Positions 1-7,782 of a stretch of 52,923 bases of DNA are shown here, in pieces. Source of the stretch: Methylorubrum aminovorans (GTDB taxonomy: Bacteria; Pseudomonadota; Alphaproteobacteria; Rhizobiales; Beijerinckiaceae); the NCBI RefSeq assembly GCF_022179725.1, contig NZ_BPRC01000030.1, forward strand, positions 1 through 52,923, in the 5' to 3' direction. The notes under the pieces are model-generated. The model saw only the letters and a list, made by a program, of their open reading frames with translations. It was not told the origin of the DNA and ran no database searches. The number at the start of each line of letters is the position of its first letter. Within the stretch, counting starts at the first letter, position 1. The translations under genes and the position numbers were made by a program.

Positions 1-111
1 TCCACCAGTCACCGGTCGGCTCGACCGCATCAGGCGCGTAGCCGTGGGCAACCTGCAGCGCCTCGTTCCAGAGCACGTGGTTGGTGGCGAGGTTCCAGTC
101 CCAGATCGCAT
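1..111. repeat. Terminal direct repeat, left copy
   Basis: These 111 bases are identical to 52813-52923. An exact overlap of the two ends is what an assembler leaves on a circular molecule. The reading frame of the sensor kinase that runs off position 1 continues exactly at 52812, giving a total of 870 codons including the stop. The unit length of the circle would be 52,812 bp. Confidence 0.95.
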
Positions 112-1762
112 CGTTGGTGGCGCGCGAGGCGAGGCGGTAGCGCTCCTCGGTTTCGCGCAGAACCTGCTCCGCGCGCCGGCTCCCGGTGACATCGCGCGCG
201 GTGCCGATGAGACGCACCGGTCGTCCGCCCTCAAAGAGGGTCTGACCCTTGGCAGACACCCAGCGCTCGGTCCCGTCCTCCGGGGCCACCGTGCGATAGG
301 TGATGTCGTAGATGCCGTCGCCGGCCGGATCGATCGCGGCGCGCACCGCTTCATCCGCCTTGGCATGGTCGTCCGGGTGCACGCGAGCCAGGTGCACGGC
401 CAGGTTGACGGGAGCGTCCGGCGCTAGGCCGTAGAACGAACGGATGCGGTTGTCCCACTTCAGCTCGTCCGAGACGAGGTCATAGTCGAACACGCCCGTC
501 TCGGTCGCCTCGACGGCAAGGCGCAACTGCTCCTGCGCGCTGCGGAGGGCAATCTCAGCCTCCTTGCGGTCGTGGATGTCGATGGCGATGCCGATCCAGC
601 AATCCGGTACGCCGGCAGCATCGCTTATGGGTTTGCCGCGCGCCAGGAACCAGCGGTACTGGCCATCGCTGGCTCGGCGGAACGGGATCTCGACCTCGTA
701 GGGTCCCTCGGTCTCAACCGCATGCCTCCAGACCTCCAGCACACGTTCCTGGTGGTCTGGGTGGATCACGCTGGCCCAGTTTGTGTCACCTGACGGTAGC
801 CCCGTGAACTCGTACCAGATCGGGTTGCAGTAGGTGATGTTGCCGGCGGCATCACCGAACCAGACCACCTGAGGGCTGACCTCGACGAGCGAGCGGAAGC
901 GCAGCTCGCTGGCGTTACGCTCTGCTGCTTCGACGCGCTGTTGGGTGCGATCGCGCAGGATCTTGAGAAAGCCCTGCACGGTGCCGTTCTCGGCTTTGAG
1001 AGGCATCAGCTCACCGGTCGCCCAGAACCGCTGACCGCCCTTGCGCAGGTGCCAACGCTCGTCCGGCGCGAAGCCGTCCCGCAGCGCCAGCGCCATCTCG
1101 GTCTCCGGTCGACCAGCTTCCCGATCCTCAGGCGTGAAGAACACGTGGGCGGGATCGCCCAGCATCTCCTCTTCACGCCAGCCGAGGATCCGCTCGGCCC
1201 CGGCATTCCAGCGGGTGACGCGCCCGCTCCGATCCATCGCAATGATCGCGTAGTCTGTTGCGCTGTCGAGGATGCGCTCGTGCAGGATCCGTTGCGCGCG
1301 GTGCGCCCGGGCTGCGCTCCGCACCTCGAGCAGCGTCACCGTCTGGCGGGCCAGGCTCCGCAGACAGTCCTCTTGGACCTGCGTCAGGCCGTCCGGGCGC
1401 GCCGCCGGGTCAAACACGGACAGTACGCCCAGGACCGTCCCATCCGCCGATTGCAGAGGAACGGCCGCATAGAAGCGTACCTGTGAACCCTCCGCGAGCC
1501 GCGGCAAGCCCTGCCGCTCCGGATCCTCTTGCAGGTCCGGGACAATGAGCAGTTCTTCCGGCACGGCAGCATCAGCGCACACGTCCGGATCCAGCGCTGT
1601 GGAGCTACCAGCAGCACTGTAGGAGGCATGCACTTGCAGTCGCTCTCCAGCCTGCAAACAGGTCACTGCATGCGCGACCTGGCAGAGTTCGGCAGCCAGA
1701 CGCACGACATCATCGAAGCTTTGCTTCGACACAGTGTCGAGGGGATCGTCGGACCAGGGCAT
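1..1762 (-). CDS. HWE-family sensor histidine kinase, N-terminal part (GAF and PAS domains)
   Basis: This is the 5' part of a gene cut by the window ends; the rest is at 51965-52812. Translation from the ATG at 1762, four codons after an in-frame stop, gives a GAF domain (about residues 10-150), then PAS domains starting near residues 169, 289, 409 and 540. Each PAS carries typical end motifs such as GTARDVTG and IAIDIHDRKEAE. The fourth PAS runs across the junction into an HWE/HisKA_2 kinase core. There is no transmembrane segment, so it should be a soluble cytoplasmic sensor reading several signals; the ligands cannot be told from sequence. The joined protein is 869 residues. The following gene on the circle is a single-domain response regulator, its likely partner, broken by an IS element. 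Domain identity is certain; the signal is unknown. Confidence 0.93.
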   Translation of the reverse strand, partial: MPWSDDPLDTVSKQSFDDVVRLAAELCQVAHAVTCLQAGERLQVHASYSAAGSSTALDPDVCADAAVPEELLIVPDLQEDPERQGLPRLAEGSQVRFYAAVPLQSADGTVLGVLSVFDPAARPDGLTQVQEDCLRSLARQTVTLLEVRSAARAHRAQRILHERILDSATDYAIIAMDRSGRVTRWNAGAERILGWREEEMLGDPAHVFFTPEDREAGRPETEMALALRDGFAPDERWHLRKGGQRFWATGELMPLKAENGTVQGFLKILRDRTQQRVEAAERNASELRFRSLVEVSPQVVWFGDAAGNITYCNPIWYEFTGLPSGDTNWASVIHPDHQERVLEVWRHAVETEGPYEVEIPFRRASDGQYRWFLARGKPISDAAGVPDCWIGIAIDIHDRKEAEIALRSAQEQLRLAVEATETGVFDYDLVSDELKWDNRIRSFYGLAPDAPVNLAVHLARVHPDDHAKADEAVRAAIDPAGDGIYDITYRTVAPEDGTERWVSAKGQTLFEGGRPVRLIGTARDVTGSRRAEQVLRETEERYRLASRATNDAIWDWNLATNHVLWNEALQVAHGYAPDAVEPTGDWW

Positions 1763-1812
1763 CTTCTCTTCAGACTGACATTAGGGTGAGATTACCTTCA
1801 GGATTGGAACAC

Positions 1813-2604
1813 CTAAACAGCTTGACACAGTTGTGTGCCTTCCGCGGGCGTCGAGCGAAGCGACACCAAGGTGCCGCTGGCGTTGTAGACGGCGCCCAAT
1901 ACCGCCTCGAAGTGCCGCTTGACTGCGCCATGGCACTCGCAGCTTGCTTCTTCCATCGCCGGACGGCTCTTGATGATGATGCGCCCGCGCCGGATCTGGA
2001 TCAGGCCCTGCTCCTGCAGGGTCCGGAGCGTGCGCGTCAGGTAGGAGCGCTGCACGCCCAGCAGTTCCGCCAGCACTTCATGTGTGACGGGCAGGACGTC
2101 GCTACCGATGCGGTCTTGCAAGCTCAGGAGCCAACGAACACAGCGGGCCTCGATGGTGTGGCTGGCGTTGCAGGCGACCGACTGCAGCACCTGGGCGAGC
2201 AGGCAATCCGAGTAGCGGGTCATCAGATTGCGCAGGCCCGGAGAGGTCTGTTTGATCTGCTGCAGCACTGCCGCCTCGATGCGCAGCACCGAGCCGGGAA
2301 CTTGGACAACAGCCCGGCTGAACGCGGGCAGCGAGCCCTGGCTCACCACACCACCGATCGCTCCCTCGTGGCCAACCGTGGCGGTCTCGACCGCGCGCCC
2401 GTCCTGCAGCCCGATGACGAGGGCCGCCACGCACTGGCCGAGCGGAAAAGAGATGAAGCAAACGTCCTCGCCGGCCTCAAACAGCAGTTCGCCGCGCTGG
2501 AGCTCTCGCAGCTCTAGGTGGGGCTTCAGCAGCGCCTGATCCGACAGGCGCAGGGCGCTGAGGAGCAGGTTGCCGCGAAGCAGGGCGTCGATGTCGGGGA
2601 GCAT
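1813..2604 (-). CDS. Crp/Fnr-family transcriptional regulator
   Basis: A protein of 263 residues with an N-terminal cyclic-nucleotide-binding-like beta-roll (about residues 20-140, including GELLFEAGEDV and GHEGAIGG) and a C-terminal Crp-type winged helix (VTHEVLAELLGVQRSYLTRT, then LQEQGLIQIRRGRI). No N-terminal cysteine cluster is seen, so an oxygen-sensing Fe-S role is unlikely. The ATG at 2604 gives the family-typical start MLPDIDALLRGNLLLSAL; the frame stays open up to 2688 and that longer start is possible. Proteins of this type, with the HTH motif GVQRSYLTRTLR, are numerous in Methylobacterium and their effector is mostly unknown. The gene lies just upstream of the large kinase, on the same strand, 50 bp away, so the two could be co-transcribed. 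Confidence 0.88.
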   Translation of the reverse strand: MLPDIDALLRGNLLLSALRLSDQALLKPHLELRELQRGELLFEAGEDVCFISFPLGQCVAALVIGLQDGRAVETATVGHEGAIGGVVSQGSLPAFSRAVVQVPGSVLRIEAAVLQQIKQTSPGLRNLMTRYSDCLLAQVLQSVACNASHTIEARCVRWLLSLQDRIGSDVLPVTHEVLAELLGVQRSYLTRTLRTLQEQGLIQIRRGRIIIKSRPAMEEASCECHGAVKRHFEAVLGAVYNASGTLVSLRSTPAEGTQLCQAV

Positions 2605-2822
2605 AACAGGCGGCAGGGAGTTGTCTTGGGTTGCGTTTGCCCCAACCCTTATCGCGACGCTTATCCGCCTGTCTGTCCACAATTGCACAGATGCTGAGAA
2701 ATTCAGCGGAATTCATTGGGTTGGGTTACCTCATCCCGGATGTGGGCTAGGGCATGCAACCATCTGCATCTGAAGCGCTTCTAGGTTTGTGAAGACCAAC
2801 ATGCTCCAGCGCGCACATTGTC

Positions 2823-3080
2823 ATGCCTCGCTATTTTCTCGATTTTCAGGATGGTGCACTGTGGCTGAAGGACGAGGAAGGCCAGGAGTACGAGAGCCTG
2901 CAGGCCGCGCGTGACGCGGCCATTGCGGCGTTGCCGGATGTTGGGCGGGAGGCTCCGCCTCGCGACGGCAAGCGCGATTTCATAGCGTTTGTCCGCGATG
3001 AGCACGGAACAGAACTCTGTACCGTACGGCTGGACCTAGCTGCCGAGTGTCACCCCGAACGTCAGACTTCGGAGCTCTGA
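2823..3080 (+). CDS. DUF6894 family protein
   Basis: An 85-residue protein starting MPRYFLDFQDGALW, with an acidic turn (DEEGQEYESLQAARDAA) and a C-terminal strand pair (FIAFVRDEHGTELCTVRLDL). This is the compact layout of the DUF6894 family, which is very common in Methylobacterium and relatives and has no known biochemical role. Paralogues are often scattered on chromosomes and plasmids; a second, more diverged one is on this molecule at 34891-35163. Confidence 0.85.
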   Translation: MPRYFLDFQDGALWLKDEEGQEYESLQAARDAAIAALPDVGREAPPRDGKRDFIAFVRDEHGTELCTVRLDLAAECHPERQTSEL

Positions 3081-3097
3081 ACTCAGCTGCACGGGCG

Positions 3098-3334
3098 CTA
3101 CTCGCCGTCTCCAGCGGCTTCATGATCTCCAGCTTTGAGCACAGCTAGGTTAGCGCGGAGCTCCATGCCTATGACCCGGCGACGGCGGCTCATCGTCCGA
3201 AGCATGTCTGCAGTTGCATGATGGCCGTCCTGCGCGAGATCGTGCGCCATCTCAGCGATGTCTCGCGCCATGCCTTCCTGTTCGACGATTTCAAGGATGG
3301 TCGCGTCCATACGCTGCCTGCGCCGATCGGGCAT
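3098..3334 (-). CDS. Hypothetical small basic helical protein
   Basis: I do not recognise a family. The C-terminal two thirds looks like a real helical protein, with an acidic helix (DIAEMAHDLAQDGHHATADM) followed by a basic stretch (RTMSRRRRVIGMELRANLAV). The frame is open up to 3391, but the extra N-terminus looks non-coding. The ATG at 3334 or 3310 is more plausible and none has a strong ribosome binding site. It converges on the DUF6894 gene with 17 bp between stops. Confidence 0.45.
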   Translation of the reverse strand: MPDRRRQRMDATILEIVEQEGMARDIAEMAHDLAQDGHHATADMLRTMSRRRRVIGMELRANLAVLKAGDHEAAGDGE

Positions 3335-3543
3335 CTGTCGCCATCTAAGGGAGTGAGGTGTGTTGGAGGTGGCGATGACTGCCCCTTTCACAAGAGGATG
3401 GCTGTTGCGCCCACCTCAACTTGGGTTTTCTCTATTTGCACAACAACTTAGCAGTATCCTGCTGGCGCTGGCCGGTTGGTTCGGCTGACGAGCCCGAGAT
3501 AACGGTAACGTGTTTGCGGTCAGGAGCATGCGGAGGCACGACG

Positions 3544-3750
3544 ATGACAGACGACGAGTTCCTCGCGCAGTTGGGACGCCTGATCCGGGCCAGCGAGATC
3601 CGCGTCTCGGCGCGGATCCAGACGGTACTTTCCCTAACCGGAGCGGGCTTCGACACGAGCGAGGCCGAGCTCACGATGTGGCGTGAGTTGGAAGCGCTGA
3701 CAGCCTTGCGTCGCCAGAAGCTACGGATCGATCCGTTGGGAAAGCTGTGA
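3544..3750 (+). CDS. Hypothetical protein, 68 residues
   Basis: No family recognised. The start at 3544 is chosen because a clear GGAGG lies at 3532-3536, seven bases upstream; the frame is open further upstream but without a site. The protein is mostly helical, with a conserved-looking core (AQLGRLIRASEIRVSARIQ) and a charged C-terminus (WRELEALTALRRQKLRIDP). It stands alone, about 240 bp from its downstream convergent neighbour. Confidence 0.6.
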   Translation: MTDDEFLAQLGRLIRASEIRVSARIQTVLSLTGAGFDTSEAELTMWRELEALTALRRQKLRIDPLGKL

Positions 3751-3988
3751 GCACCCTGATAATGACGGTGATGGAAGATGACGCCGCGGCGCATTTGGAA
3801 TGCCAGTTCAGAACGAAGCCAGAGAACCCTTCCCCTTGAAGCGTCAGGCCCCGTCCTGACCTTCTGCTCGTCGGCGAGACCGGGGGTGGCGTAGGTCCCA
3901 GGGGAGGGGGATCACCCGCCTGCAGGCGCTTTGCCGAAGGCAGGGGACACCCCTTGACCGCAGCCGGGGGCAGCGCCCCAACCAGAAC

Positions 3989-4654
3989 TCAGTCATACTC
4001 CCGGCGTAGACGATCGCGCTCCTCAATCAGGACCTCGTAGATGCGCCGGAACTCAGCCTCCTCGTCACCACGCAGAGGCGTCCGGCCAACCGAGAACGTC
4101 CGCCCTCTGATCACATCCAGAATGCGGATTTCAGAGAGGGGCACACTGGGAAGCGCTTGGCTGAGCAGCCAAAGGGCGATCCGCGCCGAGTCGTCGTTGA
4201 GCGCAGGCTCTTTAGCAAAATAGGGGTAGATGAAGCGGCATGTGCCAGCCCCATCGGTCACGGACAGGACGTTTTCGACCTTGACCGTTGCGGCAAGCCC
4301 CGGGACGCTAAAGCTGGCCCTTTGGACGTCTCCAGCCTGAACCGGCGCGTTGGTTAGCCGCCGCCGCTCGTCCCACCACTGCAGAAAGCCATCCCTAAGC
4401 CGTGGGTAAAGAGCAGCTCGTCCCCCATTAGCAGCGATGCGCTCCCGAACGGCCTGCCGTAGATCCCTGGTACCAAGGGCATGTGCCTTGGCGTCCGCCC
4501 AGAACGGCACGTAGAAGTCACCGCCACCGCTATCTGCCTGCGCTTCTCGGGCAATTTCCTGTCTGATGTCCGCCCGCAGCTCAGACCTACGCCGGCTTGC
4601 ATTGGAAAATCCGACTTTGAGGAACTTACGAAGGTGGATGTTCTGGAGCGGCAA
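3989..4654 (-). CDS. Hypothetical protein, about 221 residues
   Basis: I do not recognise this protein. The most likely start is the TTG at 4654, because a perfect AGGAGG sits at 4667-4662 with seven bases of spacing; the frame is open to 4696. The N-terminus (PLQNIHLRKFLKVGFSNASRR) is basic. The middle has an aromatic segment (DFYVPFWADAKAHA) and a helical block (LYPRLRDGFLQWWDERRRL). The C-terminus is charged and helical. No membrane segment is seen. A cytoplasmic orphan typical of plasmid accessory genes. Confidence 0.7.
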   Translation of the reverse strand: MPLQNIHLRKFLKVGFSNASRRRSELRADIRQEIAREAQADSGGGDFYVPFWADAKAHALGTRDLRQAVRERIAANGGRAALYPRLRDGFLQWWDERRRLTNAPVQAGDVQRASFSVPGLAATVKVENVLSVTDGAGTCRFIYPYFAKEPALNDDSARIALWLLSQALPSVPLSEIRILDVIRGRTFSVGRTPLRGDEEAEFRRIYEVLIEERDRLRREYD

Positions 4655-4857
4655 GGCCAACCCTCCTGATGAACAAACCTTCAACGTAGGCAGCAACCTT
4701 TAGCACAAAAGTGCCAATCAGCGCCTGGCATGCGACTTCCTGTTGAAAACTTCCGCCCCTTCCACCGAAGTCAGATCCCGCACCCTCATCCGCAACGCGG
4801 ACTGCCCTTTTCCTTGTGACGGCGGCCTTCGTCGCCCTTTGGGGCGTCGAAACCGAT

Positions 4858-4939
4858 GGCAGCCCACCGCCGGACGGCTGGGACGGGGTCAAGGCCAAAG
4901 AGCGCAGCGTGCCTTGAGGCCGGCACGGGCGGCTGGCCC
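4858..4939 (+). repeat. 82-bp plasmid repeat, copy 1
   Basis: This segment is close to 90% identical by eye to 22997-23078. Both copies contain an inverted repeat (TCAAGGC ... GCCTTGA) that could form a hairpin. Both are followed 35-50 bp later by the dispersed ATCGTATTT motif. Confidence 0.75.
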
Positions 4940-4986
4940 TTCGCTAGAGCACTGGAACCGCTACGGTACACAATCAACCATCACAT

Positions 4987-5013
4987 AATCGTATTTTTGG
5001 TTTTACAGAAATC
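4987..5013 (+). promoter_or_regulatory. Dispersed AT-rich motif (ATCGTATTT ... TTTACAGAAAT)
   Basis: One of about twelve copies of a motif made from the blocks ATCGTATTT, TTTACAGAAAT and GTAAAAGCGGATTT. It lies about 95 bp upstream of the gene at 5109. A protein-binding site (partition or global regulator) is an inference from its spread and placement. Confidence 0.5.
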
Positions 5014-5108
5014 TACGTGATGCGGCAGTCGGCTCGCCGAGTGCAATAAGCATGATAGGATGATCGTTCCGACATCCCCGCAACCGGCTTTGAACCGCCT
5101 GGACGACT

Positions 5109-6395
5109 ATGCTTGAACTGTCTCCCGAAGAGGTCGAAGCATACCTCCGATTTTTCCCCCGATTTGAAGAAGCGGTGCAAAAAGGCTGGGCGGCGCGCAA
5201 CCCTCGCGCTAGCAAACCAATCTCAGCTCTTAAGGCACTCGAAACACTCGATGTTTCAGTCAAACGTGAGTACGAGAGAGCACGTGCCGGAGAGGTTTGG
5301 TTCAACATCGGCCTATATGGCCGCATTAAGCAAGAATTGAATTTTGCAAATCTTGATTCAGAACTCCAAGCAGATGTTGAACTTGCAGCGATCGCTCATA
5401 ACCGTATCAGCAAAAACTTCAAATATGGCCGTAATCAGAGCTGGGGCGCAGCATCCTTCTCGAGAGCGGCCAGAAAGGCCAGATCCGATGGCCTTTTCGG
5501 GAAAGAGGATCGAAAAGAGCTGTTCTCTGATAAAGTTTTGTTTGAGAATTTTGCTAGCAGGACGATAAATAGAACAGCTAGCGGCGGCAACCAGGGCGAG
5601 GCAATCAATAACGCCTACATCCTTGCCGAGTATATGAGTGAGGAAAGAGGCAAGTCTCTCAGCTTTCTCTCTCCATCTGCTTTTGCGGATCGCCTGTTAC
5701 GGATCACCCGCGCAGGCGCATGGGTATCTCAATCCGTTGGGCAGTGGTATCGTTTCTCCTACTTTAAAAGCAAAACAGAAAAGCTGGTCGCCGAAAACCA
5801 TGCTCAAGCTGGGATTGTCCAGCTTGAGCATGCAAGACACTGGGAACGACGCAACCGACTGATCAACAATGCGCCGGACTTTGGCTCGGCCAGCAAAGCT
5901 CTTGCACTGGCCATAGAACAGTATGGCGCCACTTCCGATCTCATCGATCCGGTTCTGTACCTGAATGCCGCCGATGAATTTCTAGACCGTGGTTACCGGA
6001 CTACTACGTCCCTAAAGGACCTCGGGGGTATGAATATGAAGGAGCTGCTAGGTGAGGCGGACGCTCGCCTGAGATCTGCGGAATACAACCTCGGATTGGA
6101 CATGTCCCGGCGGACGCTGACTGCGTCTCGCCTCATGAATGATGGTGATTACCAGGGGGCAGAGCGCCAAATTGCCGAAGCAATTCTCAAGCTCCCCCCC
6201 GATTTGTCCGGCGGTGCTGGTCAGATCCATCGAGGCCTGCGCCTAGTGCGCGGAAAAATTGCCCTATTGAGGGGCGAGATTGATAATGAATATTTGGAGA
6301 GTTCGCGCCAGATCTGCCTTTCAATGGGCGCCTTTCACAAGGTGCGGGAAATCGACCGCCTGAGGCAGCTTGGAGACATAGAAAGACCCTCCTGA
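5109..6395 (+). CDS. Hypothetical protein, 428 residues, helical-repeat-like
   Basis: No family recognised. The protein is soluble, highly charged and almost wholly helical. The C-terminal part (SRLMNDGDYQGAERQIAEAI, then IHRGLRLVRGKIALLRGEID) reads like TPR-type helical hairpins. The central part is rich in aromatic residues (WVSQSVGQWYRFSYFKSKTE). Its base composition is visibly more AT-rich than the flanking genes, which suggests separate acquisition. The ATG at 5109 has no clear ribosome binding site. A strong hairpin overlaps the stop codon. Given the neighbouring orphans, a defence or mobile-element role is possible but cannot be shown from sequence. Confidence 0.75.
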   Translation: MLELSPEEVEAYLRFFPRFEEAVQKGWAARNPRASKPISALKALETLDVSVKREYERARAGEVWFNIGLYGRIKQELNFANLDSELQADVELAAIAHNRISKNFKYGRNQSWGAASFSRAARKARSDGLFGKEDRKELFSDKVLFENFASRTINRTASGGNQGEAINNAYILAEYMSEERGKSLSFLSPSAFADRLLRITRAGAWVSQSVGQWYRFSYFKSKTEKLVAENHAQAGIVQLEHARHWERRNRLINNAPDFGSASKALALAIEQYGATSDLIDPVLYLNAADEFLDRGYRTTTSLKDLGGMNMKELLGEADARLRSAEYNLGLDMSRRTLTASRLMNDGDYQGAERQIAEAILKLPPDLSGGAGQIHRGLRLVRGKIALLRGEIDNEYLESSRQICLSMGAFHKVREIDRLRQLGDIERPS

Positions 6396-6402
6396 GAGGG
6401 TC
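6385..6402 (+). terminator. Hairpin overlapping a stop codon, likely bidirectional terminator
   Basis: A perfect 7-bp stem (GACCCTC / GAGGGTC) with a CTGA loop spans the stop codon at 6393-6395. It sits between two convergent genes (5109-6395 plus, 6422-6760 minus), where it could end transcription from both sides. There is no strong T-run, so efficiency is uncertain. Confidence 0.55.
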
Positions 6403-6421
6403 AATCTGATCGATCGGCAGG

Positions 6422-6760
6422 TTACTTCCGTACGTTCCCCATGCAGTGCACAGCCACATACGCTTCATTAGCAGCGTTGATCAGCTTTTCGCCGTACATT
6501 GCCTTCAACATCGGCATTGAACGGTCGCGAGCAAACTGCATCTGATTGTTAAAGGCAGGTCCGTTCTGATCGAACTCTACCGAGAGTCCGTCCCACATAT
6601 ATCCCAGCACCTGCCTCTCAAACCGATAGGCCTGATAAGCGATCTTGAAGGCGTTCCGCGGCTTCCTTGAAGGGACTCGCCCGGTCCGCATAATCTTCTT
6701 CATTCGACGAAAAGACCTGTTGAGATCACGCTCCATCTTAGGGTTGATTGATAAATTCAT
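6422..6760 (-). CDS. Hypothetical protein, 112 residues
   Basis: Not recognised. The N-terminus is strongly basic (RDLNRSFRRMKKIMRTGRVP), followed by a helical aromatic segment (AFKIAYQAYRFERQVLGYMW) and a C-terminal helix (LINAANEAYVAVHCMG). GGAGC lies about 7 bases before the ATG at 6760. Composition is AT-richer than most of the plasmid, like the facing gene at 5109-6395, so the two may have arrived together. Confidence 0.65.
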   Translation of the reverse strand: MNLSINPKMERDLNRSFRRMKKIMRTGRVPSRKPRNAFKIAYQAYRFERQVLGYMWDGLSVEFDQNGPAFNNQMQFARDRSMPMLKAMYGEKLINAANEAYVAVHCMGNVRK

Positions 6761-6973
6761 TGAGATGCTCCAGCTTAATGCTGGTTTTATTGTTGTACTC
6801 CGTTTCTATTATTTCAATGCTCTCATACTTCTATTTGAAACCCCTCGCATACCCACGCGAATCAATCCAGGCAGAAGCTTGGTCTTTGTCAATGCCAAAG
6901 ATTTCCACCGAGTCTTTGGGATCGAACGGCACGCAGGGCTCTGGAACAAGTCTGTCACCCCTGAACGACTGGG

Positions 6974-7222
6974 ATGGCAGACGTCATGAAGACCTCGAAG
7001 GCATTCATCCTCGCCCACACCAGCCTGCTCGATGAGCTGCGACTGCCCTATCGGGTCGAAAGGACTCGCAAGCACATCAAGCTGCATGTGCTGCTGCAGA
7101 CCGGCTGGTGGTTCCTGCTGACCGGATCGACACCGTCGGATCGGCGCGCCCTGAACAACAGCCTGGCCCTGCTGCGCCGGAAGATCCGCAGCGCAGCCGC
7201 TCCGACGTGCGTGGCAGCCTGA
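6974..7222 (+). CDS. Hypothetical small protein, 82 residues
   Basis: No firm family. The order of a helix (FILAHTSLLDELRLPYRVER), a basic strand pair (TRKHIKLHVLLQTGWWFLLT) and a final helix (DRRALNNSLALLRRKIRSA) faintly recalls small HicA-like or dsRBD-fold proteins. No antitoxin partner is adjacent and I do not assign that function. The ATG at 6986 is an alternative start. The gene lies 26 bp upstream of the AAA+ operon on the same strand and may be its first gene. Confidence 0.6.
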   Translation: MADVMKTSKAFILAHTSLLDELRLPYRVERTRKHIKLHVLLQTGWWFLLTGSTPSDRRALNNSLALLRRKIRSAAAPTCVAA

Positions 7223-7248
7223 TCCGCGATGCTTGAGGGCTCCCTCGC

Positions 7249-7782
7249 ATGATGACCCGTCATCCATCACCGCTCAAGAGTGCCGCCGCACCCCGGCTGC
7301 AGCCGATGCCCTGGGCAGCTCTTGTGGCCCTTGGGGTGATGTCCATCAGCTGCGGCGGCCTGCTGAACGCCCCCGCCGTGGAGCGCCCGCTCACAGCTTC
7401 CGAGCACGCGCTGCGCAACGCAGCCTACCGGCAGGCAGGCACGGTTGTTCTCCCTCCGGTTGCGCCCGAGGAACGTGTGGAGGCACTGCTTTCCATGAAC
7501 CGGCAGGAGCAGCCGCGTGACTTGGTCTGGCTCACGCTCTGGGACGACTGCGCCGAAGATGGAGACATCGTGTCCATCCTCACCGACGAGTTCAGCATCA
7601 GCGTTCCGCTGACCCGCCAGCCGATGCGTCTGGCCGTCCCCAGGCCCACGCACAACCTGCTGAGTGTGCATGGTGTGTTCGACGGCGGCGGCGGGATCAC
7701 CGTGGCGCTGGCGACCGCGTACGGCCCTGTGCCGCTCCCCGTGATGGCGCCTGGCCAGACCGTCGATGTGCCCGTGCGCTGA
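7249..7782 (+). CDS. Predicted exported protein, first gene of the AAA+ operon
   Basis: A protein of 177 residues with a hydrophobic N-terminal segment (PWAALVALGVMSISCGGLLN, about residues 21-40) that is either a signal peptide or an anchor. Cys35 could be a lipidation site, although the residues before it are not a canonical lipobox. The mature part is beta-rich (LVWLTLWDDCAEDGDIVSIL, then LLSVHGVFDGGGGITVALAT) and probably periplasmic. Its stop overlaps the start of the AAA+ ATPase gene (TGATG), so the two are translationally coupled. I do not recognise the family. A role in an envelope complex is inferred from the operon. Confidence 0.75.
   Translation: MMTRHPSPLKSAAAPRLQPMPWAALVALGVMSISCGGLLNAPAVERPLTASEHALRNAAYRQAGTVVLPPVAPEERVEALLSMNRQEQPRDLVWLTLWDDCAEDGDIVSILTDEFSISVPLTRQPMRLAVPRPTHNLLSVHGVFDGGGGITVALATAYGPVPLPVMAPGQTVDVPVR

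Larger units (their letters stand above)
4655..5108. other. Intergenic stretch with a plasmid repeat and operator-like motif
   Basis: This 450-bp gap holds no convincing gene. It carries one copy of an 82-bp repeat (4858-4939) and one copy of the dispersed AT-rich motif (4987-5013). The promoter of the gene at 5109 must lie here. Confidence 0.6.

Noticed and set aside
1..111. Phage-type terminal redundancy
   Set aside because: No phage structural or packaging genes are present; rep, par and mob genes and the restored kinase frame fit a circular plasmid.
6974..7222. HicA-type toxin
   Set aside because: The resemblance is faint and no HicB-like antitoxin gene is next to it.
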